Origin: Colius striatus
Taxonomy: Eukaryota; Chordata; Aves; Coliiformes; Coliidae
Assembly (NCBI RefSeq): GCF_028858725.1
Contig: NC_084769.1
Location: forward strand, 14,013,501-14,077,500
DNA: 64,000 nt
Reading direction: 5' to 3'
The notes beneath the pieces are model-generated. The model made no database searches. It had not been told where the DNA came from and was given only the letters and a program-made list of their open reading frames with translations. Below, one piece after another: positions 23,331 through 37,449 of the stretch. Positions within the stretch are counted from its first letter, which is position 1. Every line of letters begins with the position of its first letter. Position numbers and translations under genes: made by a program.

Positions 23331-26300
23331 TTTCCCTCTTTTCGCTGTTTTTTTATACAAAGAAAGAAAAAAGAATCTACCTTCAAGAGCGAAAACAAAT
23401 CTCAAGACCTTCACCTTTTCCGAAGGGCAGATGCGAGAGGCACAGATTTCAAGCATGACAGCAAAGAAGCCCCTGCAGCTCATTTTTGGAAGAATGAAAC
23501 TTCTCCTGCGCTCCCGGACTGCACACACGTGAGCTCGGCTAGTTATCACTAATACAAGCGACTCAGGAGTGTAAAGAGGGTCAACCGGTGGATCAGCTCA
23601 TTACTGTGATTTAAGAATGGAAAGGACAACTGCTGCTCTCACCGTCAGTCTTTTCTTTCTTGTTCTGTATTGCGAAAGGGAAGGCACTTGATACTGAACT
23701 TCGAAATAACTTGGCGATTCCCAATCTGATTGTTCGTGTTGTTTTTAATAGGAGCCCAGTCTAGTTGCATGTGCGGCACTGTAAATCAAATCCTCAGTAT
23801 CACCGGAGCTACTCTGATGGGAGACCAGAATTAGATACAGTATTTCCTCCCTGCCAGTAACAGGTTTTGAATGGAAAGCCGGGAATGTAAAAAAAGAAAT
23901 AATGCTAAAAATCCAATCACTCTGACATCCTGTGAGCTAATGAGAGCACGTGAATGCAACGAGCTTAGTACTTCACAGTAATTAATTTGACAGCAAAGAG
24001 CTAACAAGAAAACAACAGGCAGAGCAGTGATGACTGGTTCATAGAGGTCACTGTCAAACAAGAAATAGGTGCAAACACAGTTGCTCTCCCTTTGAAAAGA
24101 AGTATTTCGTTGGCCCGGTGAGAATGAAATGCCAAAGAGGGGGAATATTGTGTCTTCGGTGGGGATAACAAAGCTGGGAAGGTATTTCTAGTAGAAGGTT
24201 TTAATTTTTTGCATACAGTAACATTTAATCATCCCTGTTACTCACTGCAGTGGCACAGTTTGGTTTGGCTTTCCCCCCCCCTTTTTTTTTTTGGTTAGCC
24301 AAAGCCTTTTTGCATATTCAAATACTGGGAAGACTTATCTTCTGTAGCAATTACTAACAAAAAATACGCTAATAACCTCTATTGTTATTTAAAGTGTGTC
24401 CAACACAGCATTCTAGAGGCAGCTCACACAATGGACTCTCTCTGGCTTCCTCCTAGAGAAGAACTTAATCAAACCTTAGATGCTTTCAGACAGAAGAGCC
24501 TACAGGGAGAGCAAACAGGGTTAACAGAAAGAGATGTGCCATTTGATTTCTAATCTCGGTCGGGGAGCACGGCCTATTGATTGAGCAGTAAAGCTCTGTT
24601 AATTTCAAGGTCTCCTCAGCTTTCAGTCTGTTCCCTTGGGCATAAACTTGTTGCTTCCACACAGTGGCTGAAGTCTCAGGGAAAGGGTAGCTTCGCACTC
24701 CCCCCTCTCTGCTCTCCTCCCTTCCTCCCCTCTATTCTATTTGTTCTGAGCTCATCTGCGTGAGGACACATTTTCACACACACCTTCTCAAACCGGCTGC
24801 TATTCATCTGATTCAGGGTCATGCTTTTCCATACATTAAATGCAGAGGAAAGCTGGGAAGGAAATGGCTGGGATTTGTGGTTAATGGGGAAGCACACAGT
24901 TAGCCAGGCAGCCCCACAATGAGAAAGTACAGTATCAGAGAGTATTTTCTGTACAAACATCAAGTCTCGTGACTGGAATCTGATGCTTATTAAAGCTACT
25001 AGGATAATGAAATCAGTATAAACTGAGATCCTTAGCCAGTGTAGATCAGCATGTTACCGAGGCATCAAACTGCTACGACTCTTCCTCTATAACCCAGGGT
25101 TTTGCTTATGCACATTTTTCTTGAGGGGAGCAGGTGCAGGACTCAATGCTTCTGGAAAGGCTGGTCAGTGCAGCTCTGACCTTCCCAAGTCAGTCGGAAG
25201 CTCTAGAAACTGAGCAGACAGCGATGGCACAAGGCAGCTCCCTCACTGCTCTGGATTTCCAGGATGCCCTCAGTGGGACCATGGGCAATTTACACTAGCA
25301 AAGGGTCTAGCCCCTCACATATTGCCAAAGCACCTTTTATGTTCTTAACCCATTAATAATATCTATTAGGTAACCTTACTAATCCCTTTGAGGAAGGATT
25401 TTCTTTTCTGTACCAATGGCTGAACTGAATAAAGCTTCATATGTAAGAGGCCCAGTTTGCACTAGAAATGCTTCTCCTTTGATAAACAGCAAATATAAGT
25501 TTTACTAGCACAAGCATCTTTTTCTGCAAGCATCTCCCAAATAAAATAGGCTATACTGGCAAAAGCACTTTTTTTTGCTCCTATAGCTGCATCTATATGG
25601 GGGATTTTTGCACGTAGTGAAACACAATCTGTTTTAAATGGCACTTCAGAAGAGCATTGCTATCCTACAGAAGTTTCAAGGCTAGACCTTGAAGTATATA
25701 CTTCTGCCTTGGATCTGAAAGAGCTTTTTACAAGGTGGCCATTGTCTTGCTGGAAATAGAAAGAAACCAAGACACACAGTTACAGGGACAGTCTGGGAGC
25801 ACTGCGCTCTATCCGAAATTTGTATTCCTGCCATTCTTTGGCTTCAGATGAAATTATAGATCTATGAATCTGACTGATTCCTCAATACACACAATGACTT
25901 TTTAAACAACAGCAACAAAACCCGTGGATGTTTCAAAAGCCCTGTCATTCTGTAGAAGGGAAAGCCCTGTTGAAAGTCAAGTAGGTAAATGCCATTCTGA
26001 ATGAACTGGACCTTTTCTGGACTGGCAAAGGTAGACCTAACTCATGAAAAACCTCACTAAGGGGTTGATCTGTTTCTTTTGCTCCTGCTTGTGCTTCTTT
26101 AATTGAAAACTGTTAACAGAGATTCACCATCTCTAAAAAAAAGGGATCCTACTCTGAACACTGCTTGGAAAAAGAGGGGATAGCAGGCAGAAACAAAGGA
26201 TCTATCCAAACTGGGAACTCCTCATCTAAAGCAGGTACAACAAGTACCTGGAAAATGAGACAAAGAGAAAGGAAAAGGAAAAAGAGAGAAAACAGAGCTC

Positions 26301-28417
26301 TCAACAGGTTTTGAAGAGTAGGTAATAAATGCCAGGTCCTCAACCAGTGCCAGGCAGGATGGAGATGTGTGGGAAGCAGCAGTACAGGGTTGCAGGAGTA
26401 TAATCTCCTGCTCCCACTCCCACTACACCTGCTTTAACTCAGCCATAGTCCCACTCCCTTCAGCTCAGCTACCTTGTGGTGCCTCAGGGGCAACATGTTG
26501 GTCGATGGTTCCTCTTCAGGAAGGTGTGATCCACATCCCCAGGTTTGCCATGGGGAGCGAAGCGCAGGCGTCGTGAAGTGATGCAGGCTGCCTCAGGCAG
26601 GTCTCCGCACAAAGCAGGGTGTCCTTTGGCAGAGGGACTGAGTTCTGGGATCTGCTTCAATTTCCAAAGTAAAAGGACCAAACACCATTGGGTGGATACC
26701 CCATGTGATAGTCAAAAACTACCTGCTGCTTACTGATGGCGCAGAAGTGCTCTTGTTTCCTCTTACAGTCTGTCCTCTGCAGTCCAAAGCCATAGCCTTA
26801 TAACCAGGCAGTGACTTCCTCTGAAGTTGCTTGTATTGACCTAAATAGGTTGGGGCGGGTAAGGACACACAGAGAACATGAAAAAGCTGCGCTGGTTGCC
26901 CAACAAAGAAGTGCCTGCTTTGTGGTAAGCACTTTTAACATATAAGCACTTTTAGCATACTGCTAAGGAACACGATTTTCATGTTTGTTTAAGTTCACAC
27001 CAAAAGCCTTGCAAAGTAGCAAAGTGAGTAAAAATATAATCTGCATTTAAGTGGTAAACAGAATAGTTAAAACTTGACTTCTCGTAATTTGAATGCCACT
27101 TACTCAGGCAGTGTGTTTAGAAGATGACTGGTGCATTTCTTCTACAGATCCAGCTGGGACTGATACATGATGGAGCAACATTAAAATCAGCTGTCCTGAG
27201 AAAATCAGTGGTTATCAGGGAGTGGTGACACAATGGAGAGGTTTGCTTCTGACTCTAAATGGAGTTAACAAGCAAAAAACATCTGGTACCTTTGCAATGC
27301 CATGGGAGACTTGGAATAGAGAAGCTTGAGTCATTTTATGCTGGAGAATCAGTAGCACTTGACAAATATTTGAGCATGAGCTTGACACTAACAGCATGGC
27401 CTTGGTGCTGCATATCTAAAGAAACTTTCAATCTGTTCATACTTAAATTGCTTAGGGGTTTTTTTTTTCATGAGTCTTTTGTTACATCAAACCAAAACTG
27501 TTGTGCTGTTCAGCTGTTTGCATAAGAACGTCAGAGGGGGTTTTTAAAGATGACTGTGGTATGACTAACTAACACACTCACTGCTAAAGGCTCCTGTGAC
27601 ACCACCAAAGTCCTCCAGTTCAAGCAGGGATCTTCCACGGGGGCAGAGCACTAGCACTGTCACAGTGAGTGGAGCTCTATCGATTTATCCCAGCTCTGAA
27701 TTTGCCCACATGATTTACAGTCATCTGCCCAGTGCTATTTAGCCATACATAAAAAGTGTGTTTAGGCTGTCTCACATTCCAAGTTTGCTACACTGACATT
27801 AGCTACAGGCAGGGTCCTCTGCTACCACCCATCACTGGTGTTCCAGCAGTACTAAATCATGTGAGAGGGTTATTAACAAGAATTTCTGCATCACCTTCTG
27901 TCCTGTTCAGTATTTATCATTTAGAAGTCAGTGCTGCCTGTCCACTCGTGAGGGAATAGCTTGAATGTGCCATGGGATTGAAACAAAATGGATTGCAAAC
28001 TCTGTATCTTGGGTGCTAATATCTACTCTTTCTTCCAAAGCACCTGGAGAAGCAAGTACAGTGTGACAGCTCAGGCAGTCCCCTTGACTGAGATGTTGAA
28101 GAAGATGTACCCACAATGGGGTTTTAAGATTGTGGGATTTTTTTCACTCCTCAGCTTGAAAGCCATTTTTTAGTAATAGTCTCGCCCCCTGGCATTTATA
28201 GCTGTGGTTTAGATCATTACCAAAAGCACTATTAAGAATAAACCATAGTATATGGAAATATTACTGTGAAATATGCTGGTACTATCAAATAAGGATAAGA
28301 AAGCCAACTCTGCAGACAGCAAGGATAGAAGCACATGGATAATATTAATCAGATACAGTGTCTACCAAACCTGCACAGGTACTGAGGTCTCAGGAGGGTG
28401 CAGGGCCCCCAGCTTTA

Positions 28418-28532
28418 AAATACATGTAGACGTGGTGCTTAGGGAAATGGTTTAGTGGTGGATGTGACAGTGCTGGGTTAACAATTGGATCTCAAAAGTC
28501 TTTTCCAACCTAAACGCTTCTATTCCATTCTA
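28418..28532 (+). mobile_element. CR1 LINE 3' end
   Basis: The sequence follows the 3' terminal part of avian CR1: a gtggtgcttagggaaatggt segment, tttagtggtggatgtgacag, tgctgggttaacaattgga, then cttttccaacctaaacg and a decayed attctat end. Only the last ~115 bases are present, typical 5' truncation. Divergence is moderate, and it looks older than the copies at 49-53 kb. Confidence 0.75.
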
Positions 28533-28796
28533 ATTTTAACAGGAAAGTGCATTGTTCTAGGGTTTGAGGGTTTTTTTTTTGCTTAAAAGATGAGAGAGAG
28601 GGCCTAGGGGAGGGGAATGCATGAAAAAGGATGAAACTTCTCTTTTTTTTTTTTTGGCTACTCCAGATGGGGTTTTCCTCTGTTTAAATGCTGAAGGACA
28701 GAAAGATTTTAAATTAAAATCTTAATAAATATAGCCCTGAGGCTAGCAACATTATTACATCCAAGATGATTACAGCAACCAAGCCACAAAAGAAAT

Positions 28797-28823
28797 ATTT
28801 ATTTATTTATTTGTTTGTTTGAA
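28797..28823. repeat. (ATTT)n/(GTTT)n microsatellite
   Basis: Several ATTT units change to GTTT units; no other structure is visible. Confidence 0.85.
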
Positions 28824-30199
28824 GCATAATAAGCCTCAGTATTTAGTTAGGAGGAGGCTATGCAGCTAACTGACTTCCAAACTAGGGAGTTTGCCATTCC
28901 ACTCTGCCGAAAGGAGAAACCACCACAGCAAATAGTTCACGGGGCCGGGTTTCATTTCTGTATGAGATAGCAATTATTAGTGCTTTTACTTCATATGTGT
29001 ATAAAAATTCTAACTACAGTTGCTCAGATCATGGGCATGAAGGGTGGCAGGAAAGAATCCCAAGTTTGCAATATTCGATGGGAGATAAGGGCAATTATTG
29101 AGCTTCATTGTGAAAGAGCGATCTAGGTCCCCTAGCTTGCTTGAGCGAGGCACGTTCTCCTTGAGACATTTGCCTTTTTCAGTTGATCCTAGTCTCAAGC
29201 CAAGGTGCTGCAGTTTACTTGTTTGTGTAGAGTGAGACTGGTTTTTTTAATTATGGGAATATTTTAACAAAGGATAGAGAGAAAATACAGGGATACAAAG
29301 AAAAGGATACAAGCTGATAAAGATGATTAAATCATAGAGCGACTGCAGAGTGGGTCATGAAGTGTTATAATCCCCAACTCCCCTCTGCTTTCTGCCTCAA
29401 TGTGTTAATGCATCACACTTTAGTACAGTGACACTTTCAGCCCTAGGTGGAAATTCACACATGATGAAGAGGTGGAGGAGGATTTCCAGATGGTCAGACC
29501 TCAGGGAGTGCGAAAAGGTGGGGGGAGGAAGGGAGAAACTGCTGAAAGAAATCGGACTTTGGTCACATCAGTAATTTCCAGCTGAAAATGGAATATTAAA
29601 AAACCAACCCAAATCCAACAAAACAATCACCAGTGATCCCATACCGGAGCCAGGTGCATTCAGGTTTGGACATCATGTGTGATAAATCCTCACCAATGCT
29701 GGTTGTGAAAGATCCCTTGGAAATAATGGTTTATTTGTGTTCAACAGTGAAAGGTGTCAGCTTCATTTCCTTGGCCAAATTTCAGCATGGGTACTAAAGC
29801 ATCCCAACACAGACCCAATTAGCTGTCTAATTCTCCACAGCTCCTCTTTACTAGAGGTTTTCAGAAAGTAGTACTTGCTCTGAATTGTGCACAACTTTTC
29901 CTTCCAGCAAAGGCTCTACATGGCTGCTGTTACATCCTTCAGGACCCTCTTCTGCAGGGTCACTTCTCCAAGAGCAGCAAAGAGCTCTGAGACAGAGAAA
30001 ATGCAAGGCTTACAGCCACTTGGTCCCATCACACCCCAAAACAGGCCCCACTTTCCCTTTAGGGGAGCATACGGCAGCAGCTGTTATCATGCAGCTGGAC
30101 TTCACTGAGACCTCATTTACTGTGGCCTTTTGGGGGAAATGGGAAGGTAGTCATAGTCCAGAGTTCAAGGGGTCTGGTCCTTCAGGGTGAGAGGTACTA

Positions 30200-30243
30200 G
30201 GGCTGTATAAAGAATTAGCAATAGATGGTATTTTATACAGCCC
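30200..30243. repeat. Perfect 12-base inverted repeat (hairpin)
   Basis: The 12-mer gggctgtataaa (30,200-30,211) is followed after 20 bases by its exact reverse complement tttatacagccc (30,232-30,243). As DNA it could extrude a cruciform, and as RNA it would be a 12-bp stem with a 20-base loop. I see no flanking duplication that would identify a small DNA transposon. Confidence 0.7.
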
Positions 30244-30957
30244 CAGCCCTTTCCAGGTGTTAGAGCTAAGGGAAATTTAAGATGGTCAATTATTTAGGCA
30301 CCACAGTACCCCTGTATTGGTGTGTGTGGGGAAAAACTATCTCCTCACCATGACATAAACAGTGAGCATTAGGTATGATGGCTCACGCTACATTCCTAAG
30401 AGCTCTTGCTCAATTTTTTTAAGCAATCCTTGGGTCAGAGCATTTCCTCTACCACAAAATGGACACTAGAGATGCCAACGGTGTGCAGTCACAAGGAAAA
30501 AGTGTATTTTGTTTAATATCACCAGTATGCTTGCATGCTGTTTACCTGCATTTCCTGGATGGCAACAAAGTGAATTGACCACAGCATGACGAACTACTTG
30601 GATAAATCGGAGAAACGAGGCTGTCGTAGGCAGTTTCCAGTTTGGGGAAGGGTTTGTTGTCTGTCCACTCCCTGTCACTCCCCATACAAACCACATTATG
30701 CATACAGGTCAGGAAAAAGCTCAAGAAGACAGAAGACACTACTTGGCCATATTCAGCTGCTTCTTCTCTCAGTGCAACTTCCAATTTGTAACATCAGTGA
30801 TTTTAACTAATGGTGAATCCCTCCTCCTGTTAATTGACTTTGTATGTTAAAATCACTTATGCCATAGCAAAAACACAAAGAAACCTCGGACATCTGCTGT
30901 GATAGTGACTTCAACAATGATATCTACAAGATGCCCAGGTACCCGTCACTGGCTTTA

Positions 30958-31154
30958 GAATCATAGAATGGTAGGGGTTGGAAGTGACCTCTAGAGATCA
31001 TCTAGTCCAACCCCCCTGCAGAAGCAGGTCCACCTAGATCAGGTCACACAGGAACATGTCCAGGCAGGTGTTGAAGACCTCCAAGGAAGGAGACTCCACA
31101 ACCTCCCTGGGCAGCATGTTCCACTGGTCCATCACCCTGACAGTAAAATAGTTT
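30958..31154 (-). mobile_element. CR1 LINE 3' end
   Basis: On the plus strand it begins with agaatcatagaatgg, the reverse complement of the CR1 ATTCTATG tail. It continues through ggttggaagtgacctctag, gatcatctagtccaaccccc and cagaagcaggtccacctag to the 'acagtaaaatagttt' landmark. So it is a minus-oriented, 5'-truncated CR1 of about 197 bases, less diverged than the copy at 28.4 kb. Confidence 0.9.
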
Positions 31155-34100
31155 AGTAGCAAGCCAAAAACCCTCTGAGCCTTGTAAAGCCTGCAGCATC
31201 CATTTTAGACTTTAGTCCTTTACAATGACTAGATGAACATTGACTCTCTTCCCTAAGGACTCAGTGCAGCAGGTGTTTTCAGTCTGCCCACTTTCCAGAT
31301 CAGGTGTCCAAAAATGCAGCAATAAACAATTTTTTTTCTTCTCTTTCTCTAAAAGTGCTCAAGGTGGGTGGAGGGGATGGGCGTAGGATATTTTTATTCA
31401 TACCTCAATTTAGTCAGTAGTCCATGGGTTCATGAAAGAAGAGCTGGGCTCAGTCCGCTTCACTGCTTGACTGGAGTCCCAGGGAGCATGAGAGGCAGGT
31501 CAGGTCCTCTGAGGAGCAGCCTATGAGGTGATGCTGGGACAGGAGCACTCCCCAAGCCTCCAGCTGAGTCAGCATACGATTGGAAGGAATGTGATCCCAC
31601 GGCTATCCAAATAGACAGTTCAGAGAGCCACAAGGCCAGGCCTCCTTGCTAGCCAAACATCTGGCACTACCCCATTCACATGAGACCAGCTCGAAGACAA
31701 TAGAGGCAGTCTCCTGCCTGGCACAGAGCATACCCTGGTAAGTGCACTCTGCTAGGAGGGGAGACACACATTGCCCTCGGGGCAGGAGGAAAGGGAGCCA
31801 TGTGAAATTCCCAGTGTTCAGCACTAGCCTTTGGAGCACTGAGCAGAGTGTATACAAAACACTGCCACGCTGCCAACCACCCTACCTTGCCCTTGCAAGA
31901 GCGGACCCACGCTCTGCTCCTGGAAGAAAGCCAAGAGGGAGCCTTGTGAAGTCGAAGGGATCCTCAGCCCTTAGGCAAGGTAGTTTTAAGAGGCTGTGTT
32001 CCCCATCTCTTGCTGGGGCAGCGAAGCAGCCTCTTGACTTTGGTGGCTGCCATTTTGAGGTGGTGCACGGCCCAGGAAGCTTCACTATGAAAAGCAAGGA
32101 TCTGGAATTTGTGGTGGCTGCTGAGAAAAGACATCTCAGCACTCCACGGTGATACCCAAACCTCTTTGTAAGGCTAGCCACTGAAACATCGCTGCTGTTG
32201 CCATGCCAGCAGTCCACAAAGTAATAGCAGATGGAGTTCCCCAGAGCCAAAACCCATAAACAGGCTGTACAGATCCAGGACTGCCCAAAGAGTGGGCATT
32301 ACAGGAGAGTAGAGAGAACACAAGTTCAAGGTGCCAAGTGACTTTCCCCCTCCTCTCTAAGTGACAAGGCATAAACAAACAGGATTGAGAATGTAGTAAA
32401 ACTCTGCTGTAACTTATCTTCTGTCTAGGTAACAGGGCTGAATTTGTTTAATAGTACCTGTTACAGAACAATAGAAAAATACAGGTGTAAGTAAGGGTGG
32501 ATTTAGACAAGGCAAACACTTAACTGTATGTAGTAAGACTTGAAAGCAAACAAGTGATTGATAGCAGTCAACAGAGACAGTTCTTACAGCAGAAGTGGAA
32601 GAGTTGCATGAATAGAAAACGTAAATGGATAGAGGCAGAGTATTTGCCCATAACATGACTGCTGATGTGAATTATTGCAAGCATGCAACAAGGAAGGAGT
32701 AAACAGGTCCCCATCTCCATGGCTGGCATGTTTTGTTACTTAGCACAGACCACCTGGTGCACTGCAGAGAAGACGCGATTCTCTCACTCAGGACTTCCAG
32801 TCTTTAGGGGTTATATTCTGGTTTTGGGCTTCTGACAAAACACACATGCAAAAAGGCCTTCCTATCAGGAAATACTGAGCACCTTTAAGTGGGTGCCAAA
32901 ATTAACAATCTTGCTAAGATGCCTTTCCTCCTCTCACCCCTAAGAGTTAGCTCCCAAAACCAGAGGAACCACAAAGGAGCCCATGAGGACCAAAAGCAGC
33001 ACCTGCCAGCAGCAGCGGAAGCGGGGGTTGCTCTTAGTGTGTCACTGGCTGCAGCCCCTCCGGGGTGATGGTACTGTCAGCAGGAAAGAGTTACTGGGAG
33101 AGGTGGGGCTGCTTGGAAATGGGCCTGGATGCTGTAGAGCATTTCACCTTTCGCTTCCTTCGCTTTTCTGCAGCAGAGAACAGGCTGCGAGCCTACTCCA
33201 ATTTCTACATTCAGGATAGGTCTTCAACTTGTTTAACTCAGTCCTGTTTTGTTGGGGTTTATTTACAAAGAAAAAAAAGAGAATCCTAAAGTAAAGCATG
33301 TATCCCTTTGTCATAGACTCACATTTCAAATACCTCCAACCTCTTTAATACCTTAACTTTACCTGATTTTTGTTTCATGGGGAAGATTCTTCTCCTGGAA
33401 CCCATTTCTTTCCAAAAAAGAACAACAAAAGATAAGTTTTAACTTGGTGTTGATGCAATATTCACCCCACCCAGAACCAACTTTGAAAGCTCATGTAAAA
33501 AACATGAAGAGTAATTTTTACTTAGCTCCTGTTATAAACAATTCAGAGATAAGAAACAAGGCAAGACACGTCTCAGCTGCAAGTGTGAACATGATCTCAA
33601 CACTGCAACATTTTCCTTGCCTGGCTAGAAATGGGTTGGCAGCATGAGGTATATGAAGGTAGGTTACAGGTGACAAGACTGTAAAAAGCCTATTATTAAA
33701 CTAGGTGTAAGCAGCCTTGAAACTTCATTAGGGCCAGGGAACTCAGCCCTGGACAATGCACCTGCTTGGTTATTCACTAGAAATTAACATTAAACAAATG
33801 CTGTAAACTTGAAGCTAAGTTGGAGAGGATTCAGATGCAATTCTTCCTATCCTCTGACTGGGCAGTGGGTGACAAGCATTCTGTATTATGACCCAACCCC
33901 ACACACTTTCCTCTTTCAGGAGAGCAGTAAAGTAATTTTCATCACAAGCTTTCACCAGCTGCAGAGGTCAGGTCATTCACTATCCTCCAACTGCAACCAT
34001 AGAAGAGGAGGGAACTGTACAACTGCAGTGTGGTAAAGGTACATTTGAGTACTGACCTATTTTTGTTCATCTGCCATGGGAGAGACATGTGGAAACATTG

Positions 34101-36519
34101 TGGTTTGATGGATTTGATTAAAAATATGCTAATGAATAAAGAAAATTAAGTGCATCCCTTGGGCTCCTGGCAGGCTGCCAAGACAGACACTGGGACCACC
34201 AACAGGGGGTCCTTATGCTTCAGCTTTTGCAATCCTTCCGATTCCTGCTGCGGAGGATGGTGACCCAGCGGAAACAGGGCTCAAAGTTGAGTGTTTTTTG
34301 TATCCTCCCTCCACTCCTCTCCAAATGCCACAATGTTTTAAAATTTATGCCCCAGGTGCTGGAATCAGCAAGTGCAAGAACATCTTTGCTTCCATTGAAA
34401 AAAACCAAAAATACTTCTACTATCACTGTTGAAGAAAGCAAGCTTGCAAACATGAAGCAAGTGTACTCAAAAGGCTTGGAAACAGAAAGACTGTGAAAGA
34501 GGACTCCAAGTTCATTTTCTAAAGCATCTCATTATTTCTAAATCAAATGTAGTTTTGGAGGCCTGGCTTATGGTTTTCAAGCTCCTGAGGCAAAGCTGCA
34601 AATGTGGCCTTCATTCCCACGCAGGAGAAGGTCTGCCTGCCCTCCTCCCTCCATACTGTTCAGGGAGGGGAAGGGGTGGGGGGGAAGGCAAATCAAAACA
34701 ACTCAGGCATAGTGTTACCCTCTGCTCCACAAATGTTTGCCACACTACTGTCATCACTCAAAAGGATTTACTCAAGGTACCACATAAGAAAGCTCTAACC
34801 TGGCTGCAGGAATAGATGAATCATACACTCTGCTGCTGTTCCTCAGGTAGGAAGCAACTTTCATTAGCAAATTTCAAGTATCCAGCTCTCCTAGTGCTCA
34901 TCATCCTTCTGTGAGTAGTTACTCTTCTCGTAACTTGATTCATTCCCCCATTGTCCTGCAGTCTTCAGGGCAGCTGACCCTCATTGGGGATGCAAGTGCC
35001 TGTCATCCAGTGACAGTGCTCAGCTCGTAATTGGAATACAGTCACCAGGGGTGAAAGAAGGGCTCACATTCAGCTGAGCTGTCTGAACCCAAGCAGAACC
35101 AGGAATATTTGAAACACCAGTAGTAAAGACGAACACCCAAGGACAAAGAACCAAGCAGGCCTATAAAGAAATGAAAACAGACCTCAGAGTGAATGTGGTT
35201 CTTCCACACCCACAACCAGGGCACAAACCAGAAGAATAGCCATATTCAAAACCAAACACCTAGTCTGCCCTGGTCAGCAGCTCAGTAGGTTTTAGTTTTC
35301 ATACCTTCAACTTCCAAGCAGGAACCAAATTTTTAATTCTGAATCCCATCATTCTGAGCAAGGATACTTCTGTCAGGGAGGTCTGTGTCTGAGTAGGAGC
35401 ATCTCTCAGGTTCTCAACAGCCTTTCTAAACTGAAGAGCAAGACAAACTTTTAGGAGCAAAACTGCAGGCAACGCAGTTGGGCAATGTTGGCCATAATGG
35501 TTTTCATTTAGAAGCAAAAAAGAATTTGGCTATTTTAGATAATTACTCCTTCCCCCAGTCCATAGTTGTTTTCCTTGTTTACAGGTATAGAGTGGAATGC
35601 CATCATTTTGTGGGAAAGCTAATCATGTTACAGAGCACTCTTACAGACCACAAGTTGAGAAACACTCATCCAAACAGCAAGTTCAGTTTGTTGTATCTGT
35701 TTTCCTCTTAAAATGAAAACAGAGCACTATTAAACAGTAGGGAGTAACTTTCCTTGTCTCTTAGTGCTACATGTATGCACAAGTTTGTCCTTGAATTCTG
35801 GTATTTGGCCTATGAAGCTAACATGCATAAAGCCTCCGATACCCTGAACACTAGACTTCAAAAACAAACTCTATAAACTCTGATTATATCAAAAACACGA
35901 TTCTGCCTCAAAGCCAATTAACAAAGCTCATTGAAGGGAACTTACTGTAAACTCCTGAGATTAACCAACCTCATCAGGAAGCCAAGTGCAGAGTGTATGG
36001 TTCCAGTCCCATCCCAGCATTTCACCTACAACCTTCTATGGAGTTAGCAGGATTGAGGGGCCAGTTGTTGGTATTTCCCTAGTAGATCCTATTCCCACAG
36101 CAGACATGATGTAGTTTGGGGGGAAGGAGAGACCAACGGGCATTAAATAGAACATCTACCCCAACTGAGGCATTCTATTTCAAAGAAAACTCAGCATTTT
36201 TAGTCACCCTTTGAAACAAAGTATTTTTTGAAGTACTGTACAGTCCCATGGGACAATGAGTATTCTTTCTGGTATGCACATCAGTGCTCGGGGACCAGAA
36301 CAAACTTACACTTGCAATGCAAACTTGTTTAATGCCATCAAAATCACAAAGCCACCATCACCATGAGAAATTGTGTTCTGCTGCACACAGAATGTTTAAG
36401 CAAAAATCAACATTAGCATGTAAAAGGAAAACTGGAGATTTGAACAAGGTCTCCGACAATAGGAGAAACTCGAGAATCTAGTTAATGTAGATTCCCAAGA
36501 GTAATTGAGGTGGCAGATG

Positions 36520-36760
36520 AACAGCAGTTACCCGCGTGCTCGCCTGAGCATGCTGAGCAGCCCCTCTCCATGGTAGAGCTTCTCACTCCGAAAGCCACAA
36601 GATGGAGCCAGCAGTTCTCAGGAAGAGGTGCCTGTACCGTCCCGGGCGCCCTCGGAGCACGGAGCACACGCAGCCACCCCTGCTCGGGGTTCTGCTTGCC
36701 GAGGAACACTAGCAAACAGGCGGGCAGAAGCCCGGCTCTGTACGTGCAGTCATTCTCCAA
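36520..36760. promoter_or_regulatory. Small CpG-rich patch
   Basis: Roughly fifteen CpGs lie within about 240 bases, in otherwise CpG-poor surroundings downstream of RALB. Opposite-strand frames of 150 and 152 codons overlap it but have no recognisable motif. It could be a small CpG island or the start of a non-coding transcript. Confidence 0.35.
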
Positions 36761-37422
36761 TTTCATCTTGCTGCAGCTTAAGGAAGGTCTGTTCCTCGCA
36801 AGCACCCGCAGGGAAAAGGTGCCATTCCAGGCTGTGGGTACAGCTGTGTCATGCAGCTGTGCTCCCACACATTTCTCATACTGTGACTTCACTGGAGAGG
36901 AGAGCTCCGTAAGACACCGTGGCAAACAAACACAGGGCAAACATCAGGCAAGGACCATGTAAACAAGGTTAGGTAAAGTGCAGTCCTTGGCCAGGGGATG
37001 TTCTTCTTCCAACTTGTACAGCAGCGGCAGCAGAAACCAGATCCAAAGTTTACTGTGAACCCTGTTTGTAAGCCTCTCGAAATTGAGAGGCATAACAGTA
37101 TAGTGGGTCTCTCCTGAACTATCCTGCCTCAGGGACACCTCAACTTCTGTGCTACAGTTTTTCAATCACAAACCAACATAGAGAATGGAGCCTGGCAAAC
37201 TCAGAGCACCAAGGATCAGTATTTCCACACAACACTGCGTATTCCATTATGTGAGCCACATGACTGACTGAAGAGGAAAGCAACTCTGTCATTTACACAG
37301 CTGATACAAGCTGTCTGATCCTTTTTGTGGACAAATAATTACGAATCAATCTACTGTACTAGTTCAGTCCTGAAGTATATGCAGACCACTTCCAGAAAAC
37401 CAATGATGGGGTCCTCAGGTAC

Positions 37423-37449
37423 CTCCCTCTCCCCTCCCCTCCCCTCCCT
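37423..37449. repeat. (CCCCT)n short tandem repeat
   Basis: Pyrimidine units of ctcccct are repeated several times in tandem; there is no further structure. Confidence 0.7.

Larger units (their letters stand above)
23340..30957. other. Intergenic DNA between INHBB and RALB, upstream half
   Basis: No gene is recognised. Contents are ordinary non-repetitive sequence, one CR1 3' end (28.4-28.5 kb), a short ATTT repeat and an inverted repeat at 30.2 kb. The block around 24,270-24,660 contains several homeodomain-like and octamer-like AT motifs in non-repeat sequence and could be a conserved enhancer. That is only an impression. Confidence 0.55.

Noticed and set aside
22242-23549. 435-codon open frame (minus) and the overlapping 333-codon frame (plus) in the upstream CpG island
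   Set aside because: Both strands are open at once in extremely GC-rich DNA; the peptides are proline/arginine/glycine/alanine-rich with no recognisable domain.
36482-36962. Opposed 152- and 150-codon frames
   Set aside because: They overlap on both strands within a locally GC-rich patch; no domain recognised.
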